Notes: generated by a model not told the origin, from the sequence alone. Shown: positions 26,354-35,683, numbered from the stretch's first letter. The stretch is DNA of 64,000 nt from Denitrobaculum sp965225735 (GCA_965225735.1 CBDDBN010000026.1:310001-374000); one strand, 5' to 3'. Numbers and translations are program-made.

Positions 26354-29300
26354 CTAAGCCGCCTGTTTCTCTCCGCCTCCCCTGATCGACTGCTCGATCA
26401 CGGCCGAGATCAGAGCGCGGGTTTCGTCGCTCGTATCGAACGCGATGTGAATACCCTTGTCCGACCGCGAGACGACCGAGGCGGAAATCATCTCCGGCAT
26501 GTCACCGATGCGAAGAGACAGGGTGCTGCACCCCGGCAAGTCGTGATCGCTGGTCACCAGCGCCCCACCGAGAGACAGGTCCCAGGCCTTGGCCTCGACT
26601 TGGCCACCATCGCAGTTCACGAACATGGGCCAACTGCCCGCGTGGCGTTCGTCCTTGCGCCGGTTCCCGACGGCGGACTCCCGCAGGTCTTTCAACACTT
26701 CGCCCATGCGCTTCTCCAACAATCCGACATTTGCGAGCGTGGCCTCGGCGCTGGAGAGAACGCTCTCGGAGTGGTCGCTAACCTGAGTCGACTCCGCAGC
26801 CACCTCACCCATCTGCGAGGAGACCTCTCCCATGTGGCGGACGCTGTTTTGAACCGACTCACTGATCTCCCGGGTCGCTTCGCCCTGTTGCTCGACAGCA
26901 CTGGTGATCGTCTCCGAAATCTCGTTGACCTCCTTGATGGTCTCAGTGATCACCCGGATGGCATCGACGGCCCCTTCCGTCTCGCTGCGGATGGAGCCGA
27001 TCTGTGTGCTGATTTCATCCGTCGCCTTGGCGGTTTGCGTTGCCAGGTTCTTCACCTCGTTGGCCACAACAGCAAAGCCTTTCCCGGCATCGCCGGCGCG
27101 CGCCGCCTCGATCGTTGCGTTGAGCGCCAGTAGATTGGTCTGCTCGGCGATATCCTGGATCAGGTTGATCACATCGCCGATGCGCTGCGCCGCGTCAGCC
27201 AGTCCGCCGACGATTTCATCGGTGCGGCTGGCTTCGTTCGCGGCTTTCTGGACGATGGACGAAGACTGCTCCACCTGCCGAGTGATCTCGCCGATCGAAG
27301 CCGTCAGCTCCTCGGCAGCAGAGGCAACCGTCTGGATGCTTTCGTTGGCCTGGCTTGCCCCCTCCGAAACCGTGCTTGCCCGTCGGCTCAGGCTACCGAT
27401 GATGCCGCCCATTTCCGTCGAAGAGCTTTTCATTCCGTCGGCCCGCTCGGAGGTTTCGACCATGACCGACTTGATTTCCTGATCGAGACGGTCTGAAAGG
27501 TTTAGTAGTTCCACCTTGAGCTTTTCGTCCTGAGTTTTCTTATCCGCCGCTTCCCGGTCTCTCAACTTCAGCAGTTCGGCTTTCTTGACGTTTTCTTTGA
27601 AGATGAGGACCGCGCCCGCCATGTCGCCAATCTCATCGGCGCGTCCGACCGAGGGTATGTCGGTTTCGGCATTGCCCTTGGCCAGTTCCTTCATAGCCGA
27701 GGTCATTCCATTGATCGGACGGGTGACGCGGAAGATCACGACCCAGCCAGAGGCCGCCCCGACCGCCAGCATGACCGCCAGGGTCAGCGCCGCAAAGATC
27801 AGTTCCAGATTGGCGCTGTCTTGCGAGCCGCTTGTGGTGGCCTCACTGGCGACACTCACCGCGCTCTGAATAGCCAGCAGACTGTCGATGGCATTGGTTG
27901 CCGTCTCGATCCATTCGCTGGCTGTAATGGGATAAGCCGCAGAGGTCGTTGCTTGGCCGTAAAGCTCCTGCCTGACCTCTTCGAAGCGTCCGAAATAATG
28001 CGCGCCGGACTCCTCAACAGCCGCTTTGATCTCTGCTGGCACCAAGGGCTGATTGGCCGTGAGCTGTACTTCGTCCCAAGCATATTCAACCCGGCCGCGA
28101 TACTTCGCCAAAGTCAGGATCTGCGCGTCTGTCATGGGCCGAAGCGACCCGATAATCCCGCCCATAATAGCGCGTTCGCGCCCGGCGAATTCCGACATGA
28201 CCCAGGTGTTGTGGCGCATCAGCAGGAACATGTTCAGCTTCGGGTCGCTTTCGCCGAGATAGATGGTTGCCGCCACCATCGCCTTTTGACTCTTGATGAT
28301 CAGACGCGTCGCCGTGGGCAGCCAGTCTTTCAAAAGCTGCGGGTCGCGTTGTTCCAGGGGCAGAATCAACGCCGCATCGGCCTGCGCCCGCAGGGCTTGA
28401 AAGGCCGCGAAGTCCGCCTTGAGTCCTTCAATGAAATTCTCCTTACCCTCGAAGTCGCGCCAGGCCTCGAGTTGCTCCATGGCGCGCGCGAAGGCGGCAT
28501 CCGCCGTCGTACGTCTCGCAGCAATTTTCTCCAGCAAAGCCTCGCCGGCCGGCGCGACCGATTTCAGGCCGCTGTTGGTCACCCCGCGTTCCACCGCCCA
28601 GTTTCCGGCTGCAGCGGTCAGGTCATCCGAAAGCGTGCGTCCTTCCAGCCCCTCGCCGTAGTCCTGCCAGGACTGAGAAATAGCGGCATCCAGCGCCAGC
28701 AGGGAGTCGATGGCCGCAGTTGCTGCCTCGATCCACTCAACCGTCGAAAGCCGATAGGCCGCGCTCTCGGTTCCGGCCTGGTATACCGCTTCGCGCGTCT
28801 CCTGGAAGCTGCCGAAGTAGATCGCTTCCGCCTCTTCCATCGCCGGCCCGATCGCGGACTGCAACGCACTTGTCGCCGCGACGTCGCGCACGGTATCCCA
28901 CGCGGTTTCCACGCGCCCGCGATAGCCGCTCAAGGTCCGCAGCTGCTCTGCCGACATGCGGCTGCCGCTAGAGATAACGCCGCCGACAATCGCGCGCTCG
29001 CGACCGCCATATTCAGACATCACCCAGGCAAAGTGCTTCAAGGCCGCGAGCTGTCCAACCACATCGCTGGTCGTTTGCGTGTTGTTGATGGCCACCCGGA
29101 GGTTTTGGCTATCCAAAACCAAGCCCGTCATTCCAGGCAGCCAGCCGCTTACGAGCGCCGGGTCACGTTGGCTCTTCTCCACAGCCAGGGCGGCGTCGGC
29201 TTGCTCTCGCAGCGCCACGACGCTTTCGTAGGCCTCTTGCGTTTTTAAAGCGGACGCCTCGAGATCGCCCCGCGCAAAGTGACTGGACAGGCCTTCACGC

Positions 29301-29602
29301 GCCTGACGATAGGCCGTATCTGCCGCTTCCCTGCGGGCGAGGATTTTATCCTTGAATTCAGACGACACCGGGTTGGGGTTGTTCAGGGCCGCATTGGTAA
29401 TGCCGCGCTCGACCGCCCAGTTACCCGCGCTGACGACGAGCAGGTCGGTCAACGCATTGTTTTCGGTGTTCCGTCGCGCGATCTCACGGTCGTCCAAAGC
29501 CACCATCATCGAGGAGAAGGCAAAAACAGCGATCGTTGCCACAAGGACAGAACAGATCACGAAGAGGCTGTTTCGAATGGTAAAGAGGCGCAGGGATGTC
29601 AT
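26354..29602 (-). CDS. methyl-accepting chemotaxis protein with duplicated sensor domain and C-terminal PilZ
   Basis: A 1082-residue receptor. After one membrane helix (10-32) two homologous periplasmic units follow, ~45-320 and ~325-600. Each has AGNWAVERG(I/V)TN near its start, then SGWLPG or KDWLPT, then WVMSE(Y/F)(G/A)GRERAI. This recalls nitrate/nitrite-sensing (NIT-like) helical modules, but the assignment is tentative. A second membrane helix (~607-628), HAMP, and the signalling domain with LIQDIAEQTNLLALNATIEAARAG come next. The C-terminus is a PilZ domain (RRKDERHAGSWP then DLSLGGALV), which can bind cyclic di-GMP. It is monocistronic, with a long AT-rich leader. Confidence 0.92.
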   Translation of the reverse strand: MTSLRLFTIRNSLFVICSVLVATIAVFAFSSMMVALDDREIARRNTENNALTDLLVVSAGNWAVERGITNAALNNPNPVSSEFKDKILARREAADTAYRQAREGLSSHFARGDLEASALKTQEAYESVVALREQADAALAVEKSQRDPALVSGWLPGMTGLVLDSQNLRVAINNTQTTSDVVGQLAALKHFAWVMSEYGGRERAIVGGVISSGSRMSAEQLRTLSGYRGRVETAWDTVRDVAATSALQSAIGPAMEEAEAIYFGSFQETREAVYQAGTESAAYRLSTVEWIEAATAAIDSLLALDAAISQSWQDYGEGLEGRTLSDDLTAAAGNWAVERGVTNSGLKSVAPAGEALLEKIAARRTTADAAFARAMEQLEAWRDFEGKENFIEGLKADFAAFQALRAQADAALILPLEQRDPQLLKDWLPTATRLIIKSQKAMVAATIYLGESDPKLNMFLLMRHNTWVMSEFAGRERAIMGGIIGSLRPMTDAQILTLAKYRGRVEYAWDEVQLTANQPLVPAEIKAAVEESGAHYFGRFEEVRQELYGQATTSAAYPITASEWIETATNAIDSLLAIQSAVSVASEATTSGSQDSANLELIFAALTLAVMLAVGAASGWVVIFRVTRPINGMTSAMKELAKGNAETDIPSVGRADEIGDMAGAVLIFKENVKKAELLKLRDREAADKKTQDEKLKVELLNLSDRLDQEIKSVMVETSERADGMKSSSTEMGGIIGSLSRRASTVSEGASQANESIQTVASAAEELTASIGEITRQVEQSSSIVQKAANEASRTDEIVGGLADAAQRIGDVINLIQDIAEQTNLLALNATIEAARAGDAGKGFAVVANEVKNLATQTAKATDEISTQIGSIRSETEGAVDAIRVITETIKEVNEISETITSAVEQQGEATREISESVQNSVRHMGEVSSQMGEVAAESTQVSDHSESVLSSAEATLANVGLLEKRMGEVLKDLRESAVGNRRKDERHAGSWPMFVNCDGGQVEAKAWDLSLGGALVTSDHDLPGCSTLSLRIGDMPEMISASVVSRSDKGIHIAFDTSDETRALISAVIEQSIRGGGEKQAA

Positions 29603-29936
29603 GAGTTTTCCTCACTACAATCTTAATGCGCCAAACACCTAAAACAATTTCACTTTATAATAGTTAAATTCGCCATTTTTGCTTTGCTTAACGATTTTTC
29701 TTCTATCTGCACATTTAATTCGCAGATTCCTGTCAGATTTCTACATTGTGCGTATCTTTACCCCTGAGTCGCACAACCTTTTATTGAAAATCATGAAAAT
29801 CTGAAACTCTCAATGGGATCGCAACCGGCAGATTCTTTATCCGGAATCATGAAATTCAAAGGCAAGAACCGGATGGCGCGCGATCTCGCTCCGATGCATC
29901 ACCCTCGGAACGCTTGGAAATCTGATGAGGGAAACA
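29603..29936. other. AT-rich divergent promoter region
   Basis: 334 bases between the large chemoreceptor (minus) and an SDR gene (plus). The chemoreceptor side (29640-29800) is strongly AT-rich and is the likely promoter zone. I find no inverted repeat or small gene that I can support. Confidence 0.5.
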
Positions 29937-30701
29937 ATGCAGCAACTCAGCAACAAAGTCGCGATTATCACGGGTGCCAGCAGCGGGATCGGCCGCGTGT
30001 CGGCCAAGATCTTCGCGGCAGAAGGCGCCAGCCTAGTGATAGGCGCCCGGCGCCATCAAGAACTGGAAATCCTGGTTGAAGAGATCCGAAGAGATGGCGG
30101 TAAGGTCGCCGCGCTCGCTGGCGACGTGCGAGAAGAGGACTACGCCCGCGCCCTGGTCGAAACCGCCAGAGAAAACTTCGGCGGGCTGGATATCGCCTTC
30201 AACAATGCCGGACAACTCGGTGAGATGGCGGAGCCAACGACGATCTCTCTGTCCAGTTGGCGGGAAACGCTGGATACGAACCTGACCAGTGCTTTCCTGG
30301 GCGCAAAGCATCAGTTACCAGCTTTACTTGAACGCGGCGGCGGGTCGCTGATCTTTACCTCTTCCTTCGTTGGCTACACGGTCGGCATGCCCGGAATGGC
30401 GGCCTACGCAGCCAGCAAGGCCGGCATGATCGGCCTGACCAAGTCTCTGGCGGCGGAGTATGGCCCGAAAGGCATTCGTGCCAACGCGCTGCTGCCCGGC
30501 GGTACGGATACGGAGATGGCACGCGTACATTCCGGCACAGAGGAGGCTCAGGAGTTCGTACGCGGCCTCCACGCACTTAAACGCATTGCCCGACCGGAAG
30601 AGATCGCCTGGGCCGCAGTTTATCTCGCCTCGGACGCTGCCAGCTTTACGACCGGCCAGGCGCTCCTGGTCGACGGCGGCGTTTCGATCAACAGAACCTG
30701 A
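29937..30701 (+). CDS. SDR family oxidoreductase (FabG-like)
   Basis: A 254-residue classical short-chain dehydrogenase starting at ATG 29937, preceded by GAGGG; ATG 29925 is an alternative. Motifs are the TGxxxGIG cofactor loop (ITGASSGIG), NNAG (AFNNAGQLGE), the catalytic serine (FTSSF) and YxxxK (AAYAASKAG), and the family C-terminus SFTTGQALLVDGG. It is probably NADP(H)-preferring, from the arginines in GARRHQEL. The substrate is unknown. A 10-bp stem hairpin follows the gene. Confidence 0.92.
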   Translation: MQQLSNKVAIITGASSGIGRVSAKIFAAEGASLVIGARRHQELEILVEEIRRDGGKVAALAGDVREEDYARALVETARENFGGLDIAFNNAGQLGEMAEPTTISLSSWRETLDTNLTSAFLGAKHQLPALLERGGGSLIFTSSFVGYTVGMPGMAAYAASKAGMIGLTKSLAAEYGPKGIRANALLPGGTDTEMARVHSGTEEAQEFVRGLHALKRIARPEEIAWAAVYLASDAASFTTGQALLVDGGVSINRT

Positions 30702-30742
30702 CCGCGGCCTTTTTGGACGCTGGAGTTTTTGGGCCTTTAGAC

Positions 30743-30774
30743 GGGGGCATTGCCATTGACGCCGCAATGCCCCC
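30743..30774. terminator. strong hairpin between convergent genes
   Basis: GGGGGCATTG at 30743-30752 and CAATGCCCCC at 30765-30774 form a perfect 10-bp stem with a 12-base loop. It lies between the SDR gene stop (30701) and the end of the minus-strand DUF1330-like gene (30781), so it can act for both. T-runs are poor on either side. Confidence 0.55.
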
Positions 30775-30780
30775 GCAGGT

Positions 30781-31245
30781 TCATCCGTCGCAGACCATCA
30801 CCTTTTGCCGGGCGCAGGCCGCCGTGCGATGGGGATAGCACGCACGGTAGTCCGCATCTTCCCACAAGGCGAGCAGGACTTCTTTGTGGGGGAAGGTTCC
30901 GATTGCGACGAGATCCCAGTCTTCATCGGCTCCGACGAAGCTCGTTTCGAAGGGCGCCACCAAGAGAAACCGCCCACCGACGCGCTCCATCGTCGGGATA
31001 CTGACGGCAGCATAGCGGTCGAAGGCGTCCTTGCCGCTGCCCGGTTCAGGAGGTGCGACAGCCTCTTCGCGGTAGTGCGCGTGATCACGCAGCTTGAAGA
31101 AGTTGATCAGGGTGACCGGCCTGTCCGCCGGCCGGCTCACAATCCGCCGCCATTGCGCCGACGTCGAACTGCTGCCGTCGGCGCCCTCGCCATACCAGGC
31201 AAGCAGTTGGGCGACACGATCTTCGATATTCCTGTTTGCGTTCAC
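30781..31245 (-). CDS. DUF1330-like small protein
   Basis: About 154 residues from the GTG at 31245, which has a GGAG ribosome site; the ATG at 31269 is possible but lies inside an operator. The second half, VTLINFFKLRDHAHY, FDRYAAVSIPTMERVGGRFLLVAPFE and DLVAIGTFPHKEVLLALWEDADYRACYPHR, is a dimeric alpha/beta-barrel pattern like DUF1330. It has an extra ~45-residue N-terminal helix. The function is unknown. It is divergent from a TetR regulator whose operators overlap both starts. Confidence 0.72.
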   Translation of the reverse strand: MNANRNIEDRVAQLLAWYGEGADGSSSTSAQWRRIVSRPADRPVTLINFFKLRDHAHYREEAVAPPEPGSGKDAFDRYAAVSIPTMERVGGRFLLVAPFETSFVGADEDWDLVAIGTFPHKEVLLALWEDADYRACYPHRTAACARQKVMVCDG

Positions 31246-31259
31246 AACACACTCCGGTA

Positions 31260-31308
31260 AATTTGACACATGTCAAATTACATTGGAATTTTTTACAGGT
31301 GTCAAATT
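31260..31308. promoter_or_regulatory. two operator copies for the divergent TetR regulator
   Basis: AATTTGACA at 31260-31268 and TGTCAAATT at 31271-31279 form a perfect 9-bp palindrome with a CA spacer. A second, imperfect copy is centred at 31298.5, with the same TGTCAAATT arm at 31300-31308 and TTTTTTACA opposite. The centres are 29 bp apart, almost three turns. The second copy contains the GTG start of the TetR gene, and the first overlaps the upstream start option of the DUF1330-like gene, so both genes should be repressed. Confidence 0.72.
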
Positions 31309-31895
31309 TAAAGCGCTCCGAGCGCACACGGCATGAGATTCTCGACGCCGCCTGGGATCTGATCGCCGAACGCGGGGCCGCCGTCTCCATGTCGGAAATC
31401 GCTTCGTCGGTCGGCATGACCCGCCAGTCAGTCTATGTGCACTTCGGTTCGCGTGGTGGGCTGCTGATGGCCCTGGTGCGCCGGGCCGACGAACGCTTTT
31501 TCATCTGGGAAGGCTTCGCCTCGGCTATGGAGGTTAAGGATCCGGCTGAGCGGCTCGACGCCTGTCTTGCTGTCTGGCTGGAATTTGTACCCAAGATCCA
31601 CCCGGTGGCAACCGACCTCATCCGCCTGCGGGCCACGGATGAAGATGCCGCGCAGGCCTGGAGCGACCGCATGTCGGATCTGCTGAAGTTCTACCGGCGC
31701 CTGGTCGGCGGACTGCGGAAAGACGGGGTGCTTGCGACGCAGTGGAGCGTCCCCCGGGCTGCCGATTACCTCTGGGCGGCCTCTTCGGTGCAGGCCTGGG
31801 ACCTTCTGGTGGGTGATAGAGGCTGGGGCCAGGAAGCCGCGGGCAAAATCATCCGCAGCACGATCGCCGAAGCGCTGTTGGAGAAACGCCGTTAA
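31299..31895 (+). CDS. TetR family transcriptional regulator
   Basis: A 198-residue repressor from GTG 31299, which puts SNLKRSERTRHEILDAAWDLIAE at the N-terminus as expected; the open frame to 31236 would run through the operators. The HTH is AAVSMSEIASSVGMTRQSVYVHFGSRGGLL. The C-terminal domain contains WEGFASAMEVKDPAERLDA and ends in a helix that probably dimerises. There is no clear ribosome site upstream of the GTG. It overlaps the stop of the convergent MFS gene by 4 bp. Confidence 0.88.
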   Translation: MSNLKRSERTRHEILDAAWDLIAERGAAVSMSEIASSVGMTRQSVYVHFGSRGGLLMALVRRADERFFIWEGFASAMEVKDPAERLDACLAVWLEFVPKIHPVATDLIRLRATDEDAAQAWSDRMSDLLKFYRRLVGGLRKDGVLATQWSVPRAADYLWAASSVQAWDLLVGDRGWGQEAAGKIIRSTIAEALLEKRR

Positions 31896-33130
31896 GCCGG
31901 CTGCGGCCGCAGCCGGAAACGGCTGGCCAGCAGCCAGAAGGCGATCGCCATATTAAGCAGGTTCCAGCCGATGCCGTTCAGGAAGGCCGCTTCGTAGGAG
32001 CCGGTCAGATCGTAGATCTCACCCGAAAGCCAGCCGCCGAGCGCCATGCCCGCCACCGTCGCCATCAAAACCAGGCTGATGCGAGACCCGGCCTCGCGCG
32101 CCGGGAAGTAATCCCGCACCACCAGCGCATAGCTCGGCACGATGCCGCCCTGCGACAAGCCGAAGAGCGCCGAGATGATGTACAGCGACGCAAGGCCGTC
32201 GAAGGGCAGATAAAAGATCAGGGCCACGCATTGCAGGGTCGAGCCCAGGATCAGGGTGCCGACCCCGCCGATCCGATCCGCGATCATGCCGGACGCAAGA
32301 CGGCTGACGACACCCAGTCCCAGCATGATCGAGAGCATCTCCGCGCCGGGCGCCGAGCCATAGCCCAGGTCGACGCAGTAAGCGACCATGTGAACCTGGG
32401 GCATGGACATGGCCACGCAGCAGGCGATGCCGGCCAGCACCAGAACCGCCTGCAGCTTTGCCGGAGAGAGCGGCATGGGGAGTCGCTGGATGCCGCGTGC
32501 TTCGGCCTGCGTCTCTGCCGCTTCCAGATCCGGCCGGCGGCGCAGCAGAAATGCCAGGGGCAACATCGTCGCCAGGCAGATCACCGCAACGCCGAAATGG
32601 GCCTGACGCCAGCCGAACTCTTCGACTGCGTACTGGATCACCGGCGACCAGATGGTACCGGAGAGGTAATTGCCGCTGGCCACGATGGCGACCGCGATAC
32701 CGCGGCGCTTGTAGAACCAGTGGGAGATGTCGGCGACCAGCGGCGCGAAGGTCGCGGAAGAGCCGAACATGCCGATCAGCAACGCCTGCGCCGCGATGAA
32801 CAGCCAGTAGTCGGCGGCCACCGCCGTCACGAAATAGCCCAGCGCCAGCATCAGTGTGCCGCCGATCAATGGCGGGAAGATACCGAAACGGTCGGAGATC
32901 CGCCCCATCATGATTCCGCCGATGGCGAAGCCGATCAGAGTCGCGGTGAAAGGAAGCGAGGCACCGGCCCGGTCGATCCCGAACTCCGCCTGGATCGCCG
33001 GCAGGACCACCACGCTGGACCAGAGCCCGACCCCACCGACCGTGCTGAGCGCCAGCGCAATCACCAGCCGCCGCCAGGAGGCGGAACTGTCAGGATCGAT
33101 CTGCAGAAGTGCGCGCGCGTTGCTGTTCAT
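31892..33130 (-). CDS. major facilitator superfamily transporter
   Basis: About 412 residues with twelve predicted membrane helices, beginning MNSNARALLQIDPDSSASWR at ATG 33130; a start at 33184 is open but adds a charged extension. Helix 1 is LVIALALSTVGGVGLWSSVVVLP. The loop between helices 2 and 3 has the MFS signature in GRISDRFGIFPPLIGG, and GLSQGGIVPSYALVVRDYFP lies in the C-terminal half. It resembles oxalate/formate-antiporter or monocarboxylate-type MFS proteins, but the substrate is not determinable. It is downstream of an SDR gene on the same strand. Confidence 0.88.
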   Translation of the reverse strand: MNSNARALLQIDPDSSASWRRLVIALALSTVGGVGLWSSVVVLPAIQAEFGIDRAGASLPFTATLIGFAIGGIMMGRISDRFGIFPPLIGGTLMLALGYFVTAVAADYWLFIAAQALLIGMFGSSATFAPLVADISHWFYKRRGIAVAIVASGNYLSGTIWSPVIQYAVEEFGWRQAHFGVAVICLATMLPLAFLLRRRPDLEAAETQAEARGIQRLPMPLSPAKLQAVLVLAGIACCVAMSMPQVHMVAYCVDLGYGSAPGAEMLSIMLGLGVVSRLASGMIADRIGGVGTLILGSTLQCVALIFYLPFDGLASLYIISALFGLSQGGIVPSYALVVRDYFPAREAGSRISLVLMATVAGMALGGWLSGEIYDLTGSYEAAFLNGIGWNLLNMAIAFWLLASRFRLRPQPA

Positions 33131-33293
33131 GTGACTGTGCAGAACCCTCAGCGGGAAAAAGGCATCTTTCTCCCTTACCGGCACGGAAGGCAGGCGGCAA
33201 CGATTTCAGCGGTATGGCTGCTATGCGCACCAGCGCCTTGTCTCTCTAGAACCTTGAAGGCGCGAAGCTTTTTCGCCCTACCAAGCCCCAGAC

Positions 33294-33953
33294 TTACCAA
33301 GCCAGGGCTTTGCGGTCGCGGAAAAAGCCGCCACTGGGGCCGTCGTCCGGCAAGGTCGCAAGCCAGAGGGCCGTATCCGCCCCCTCCTCCGGTGTGCGAC
33401 TGGCCCCGTCTCCGCCCATTCTCGTTCGGACCCAGCCCGGGCACATGGCATTGATCTTTACGCTCGAAGGGAGCTCGCGGGAAAGCGCAAGCGTCAAGGC
33501 ATTGAGCGCCGCCTTCGCAAGGCCGTAAGCACCTGGACCGCCCAGACCTTGCGAAAAGGCACCCCAGTCCGAAGAGACATTGACGATTCGGCCATAGCCG
33601 CGCGCGGCCATCCCCGGCGCAACGCCACGGATCAGATGATAGGGACCATCCAACATCACGGCCATCGAGGCGCGGTAGCCTTCCGGGTGTTCCAGCATCG
33701 GGCGGTCGATGAGCACTCCGGCGTTGTTGACCAGCACGTCGAGATCACCCAGCTGCATCAGCGCCGACTCGATAGACGCCGGATCGGCGACATCGAGCCC
33801 AATGGACTCAACGTCAAGCTCCTCCGCTGCCTGTTGTCCCGCCGCCGGATCCCGTGCGCCGATCACCACCCGACAACCCAGATCCGACAGGCCTTTGGCA
33901 ATCGCATATCCAATCCCCCGGTTGCCGCCGGTCACGAGCGCTGTCTTTGCCAT
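33294..33953 (-). CDS. SDR family oxidoreductase
   Basis: A 219-residue short-chain dehydrogenase from ATG 33953 (33962 also open). Motifs are TGGNRGIGYAIAKGL for the cofactor loop, LVNNAGVLID, NVSSDWGAF for the catalytic serine and GAYGLAKAAL for YxxxK. The C-terminal PGWVRTRMGG and ADTALWLATLPDDGPSGGFFRDR match the carbonyl-reductase-like subgroup. It is slightly shorter than classical SDRs. Same strand as the MFS gene, 163 bp upstream of it. Confidence 0.9.
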   Translation of the reverse strand: MAKTALVTGGNRGIGYAIAKGLSDLGCRVVIGARDPAAGQQAAEELDVESIGLDVADPASIESALMQLGDLDVLVNNAGVLIDRPMLEHPEGYRASMAVMLDGPYHLIRGVAPGMAARGYGRIVNVSSDWGAFSQGLGGPGAYGLAKAALNALTLALSRELPSSVKINAMCPGWVRTRMGGDGASRTPEEGADTALWLATLPDDGPSGGFFRDRKALAW

Positions 33954-34131
33954 GCTGTCCACCTTTCCCGCGATCGAACGCAGCCTCTATCGAAGTAAAA
34001 TATAGGGTCTCTTGCCCCACCTTGGACAGAATTTAGCCAAATTCCAGCGCTATCGCCTGATACCCCAACAGATCTTGGAGAAGCCTCGGTGCCGCGACTT
34101 CTAAATCTTTTCCCACACGCGACAAGCTGAC

Positions 34132-35001
34132 GTGCGTTCTCTTCTCCTCGGCCCCTTTCGTCGCCGCCGTTCGGCGACGGCGATAGCTCTTGCGCTGGTG
34201 CTGATCGTCCTGCTCACCCTGCTGACGCAAATCGGCGGCCTCCTTCTTTGGATTGCCTACGGCGTCGGAGAGATCATCGATAAAAAGCAAGGACGCTTTT
34301 CGGGTCGCGCGACATTTGCGTCATTCATGCTCCTCTACAGCCTCGTAACAACGGTCATCGTCCCTGCCGCCGCGCCACACTTCGGTCGTCACGCCTTAAA
34401 CTGCTTCGCCAATGAACATGACCGTTACCAAGCTAACTCCCTGTTCTACTGCGCTTTGAACCGCCACTACGTGACGCCGAAACTCAAACGGACGCTGGAA
34501 GTGACTGCCGCTGAAATGGCGCGCAGGCATCCGGACAGCGTGATCGGCTATCTGGACGCCGGCTTCCCCTTCGATCTCGGCCTGCCTCTGCTCCCCCACC
34601 TGAGCCACAACGATGGTCGCCAGCTCGATCTCGCGTTCTTCTATAAAGATGGGGCGTCGGGAGAACCGCTTCCCGAAGGCGGGCTCTGGTTCTTGGGCTA
34701 CTGGGCCTTCGCGCCAGCCTGGAAGCTGCCCTATGCCGACCGGGGCTCCCCTAAAGATGGGTTGCTGCGCTGGCGATTTGCATGGCTGCAGGGGCTGTTC
34801 GAAGGCTACGAGCTGGACCGGAAACGCACGGGCGATCTCATCGCGCTGCTCAGCCGAGGCCCGGCTTCAAGGGACGTGCGGCGGATCTTCCTGGAACCCT
34901 ATCTCAAAAAGCCCCTCAACGTCTCCGGCAGCAAGATCCGCTTCGCCGGCTGGAACGCCGCGCGCCACGATGATCACATTCATTTCGACGTCTCTCGATG
35001 A
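34132..35001 (+). CDS. membrane-anchored LAS-type metallopeptidase
   Basis: A 289-residue protein with an N-terminal arginine-rich stretch, one or two membrane helices (ATAIALALVLIVLLTLLTQI and TFASFMLLYSLVTTVIVPAA) and a periplasmic domain. SHNDGRQLDLAF provides H-x6-D and HDDHIHFD provides HxH, the zinc-site layout of LAS enzymes (M15/M74: lysostaphin, D-Ala-D-Ala, MepA-type peptidases). A peptidoglycan endopeptidase or carboxypeptidase role is likely. The GTG start has a poor ribosome site. Stand-alone gene, divergent from the SDR gene. Confidence 0.68.
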   Translation: MRSLLLGPFRRRRSATAIALALVLIVLLTLLTQIGGLLLWIAYGVGEIIDKKQGRFSGRATFASFMLLYSLVTTVIVPAAAPHFGRHALNCFANEHDRYQANSLFYCALNRHYVTPKLKRTLEVTAAEMARRHPDSVIGYLDAGFPFDLGLPLLPHLSHNDGRQLDLAFFYKDGASGEPLPEGGLWFLGYWAFAPAWKLPYADRGSPKDGLLRWRFAWLQGLFEGYELDRKRTGDLIALLSRGPASRDVRRIFLEPYLKKPLNVSGSKIRFAGWNAARHDDHIHFDVSR

Positions 35002-35107
35002 AAGACAATCCGCCAGGTGTTTCACTTAGGATGAGGAAAGGATTGAACGTCCTACCGCTACACTGCATGGTTGATTTCATTCAGACAAATAGGCAGGTGA
35101 ATCGAAA

Positions 35108-35683
35108 ATGGCGATCGGCGACAAGTTAGAAACCGGGGTCTTTGTCGTTGCACAGTTGAATGCGCGTCTCCGCCCGCTGGACCGGGGTGATATCTACGAG
35201 GATCCTCTCGATGCTTTCTTGAACCAGGAAGGGCTCGGCGAAGTCACCGGCGGAGGATCGTTACAAGGCGCAACCGGCGAGATTATGCACTGCAATATCG
35301 ACATCGAATTGAGCCACGGTGGCGCCGAGGCCTTAATGCCAGTTAAGAAGAAACTAGAAGCTCTCGGTGCGCCGAAGAGCTCCTTCCTCATCGTTGATAG
35401 CAACCATAAAATTCCAATCGGCAAGAACGAAGGCTTGGCTGTCTATCTCAACGGCACGGATTTAGAAGACAACGTTTATGAAGAGTGCGACATAAATATC
35501 GTTTGGAGTAGGTTTGAAGAACAACTCGGGTCGGATGGCCGAATTCACAGCTATTGGGAGGGCCCCAAAGAAACAGCTCTGTACATTTACGGCCCTTCGT
35601 ACGAGACAATGGTCGAACGCATTTGGTCATTCCTCGGCAGCTACCCACTCTGCGAAAAGGCACGCCTCGAAAAGATTGCGTGA
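35108..35683 (+). CDS. hypothetical protein, unknown function
   Basis: A 191-residue soluble protein with an ATG at 35108. I do not recognise the family. The sequence alternates short strands and helices; recognisable stretches are FVVAQLNARLRPLDRGDIYEDPLD near the start, SFLIVDSNHKIPIGKNEGLAVYLNGTDL in the middle and ALYIYGPSYETMVERIWSFL at the end. The style is reminiscent of bacterial immunity-type proteins, with no direct evidence. It precedes the fusion nuclease gene by 76 bp on the same strand and may share its transcript. Confidence 0.65.
   Translation: MAIGDKLETGVFVVAQLNARLRPLDRGDIYEDPLDAFLNQEGLGEVTGGGSLQGATGEIMHCNIDIELSHGGAEALMPVKKKLEALGAPKSSFLIVDSNHKIPIGKNEGLAVYLNGTDLEDNVYEECDINIVWSRFEEQLGSDGRIHSYWEGPKETALYIYGPSYETMVERIWSFLGSYPLCEKARLEKIA

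Noticed and set aside
32231..33454. 407-residue plus-strand frame over the MFS and SDR genes
   Set aside because: It crosses two real genes, and its composition (Gln/Arg/His-rich) is that of a shadow.
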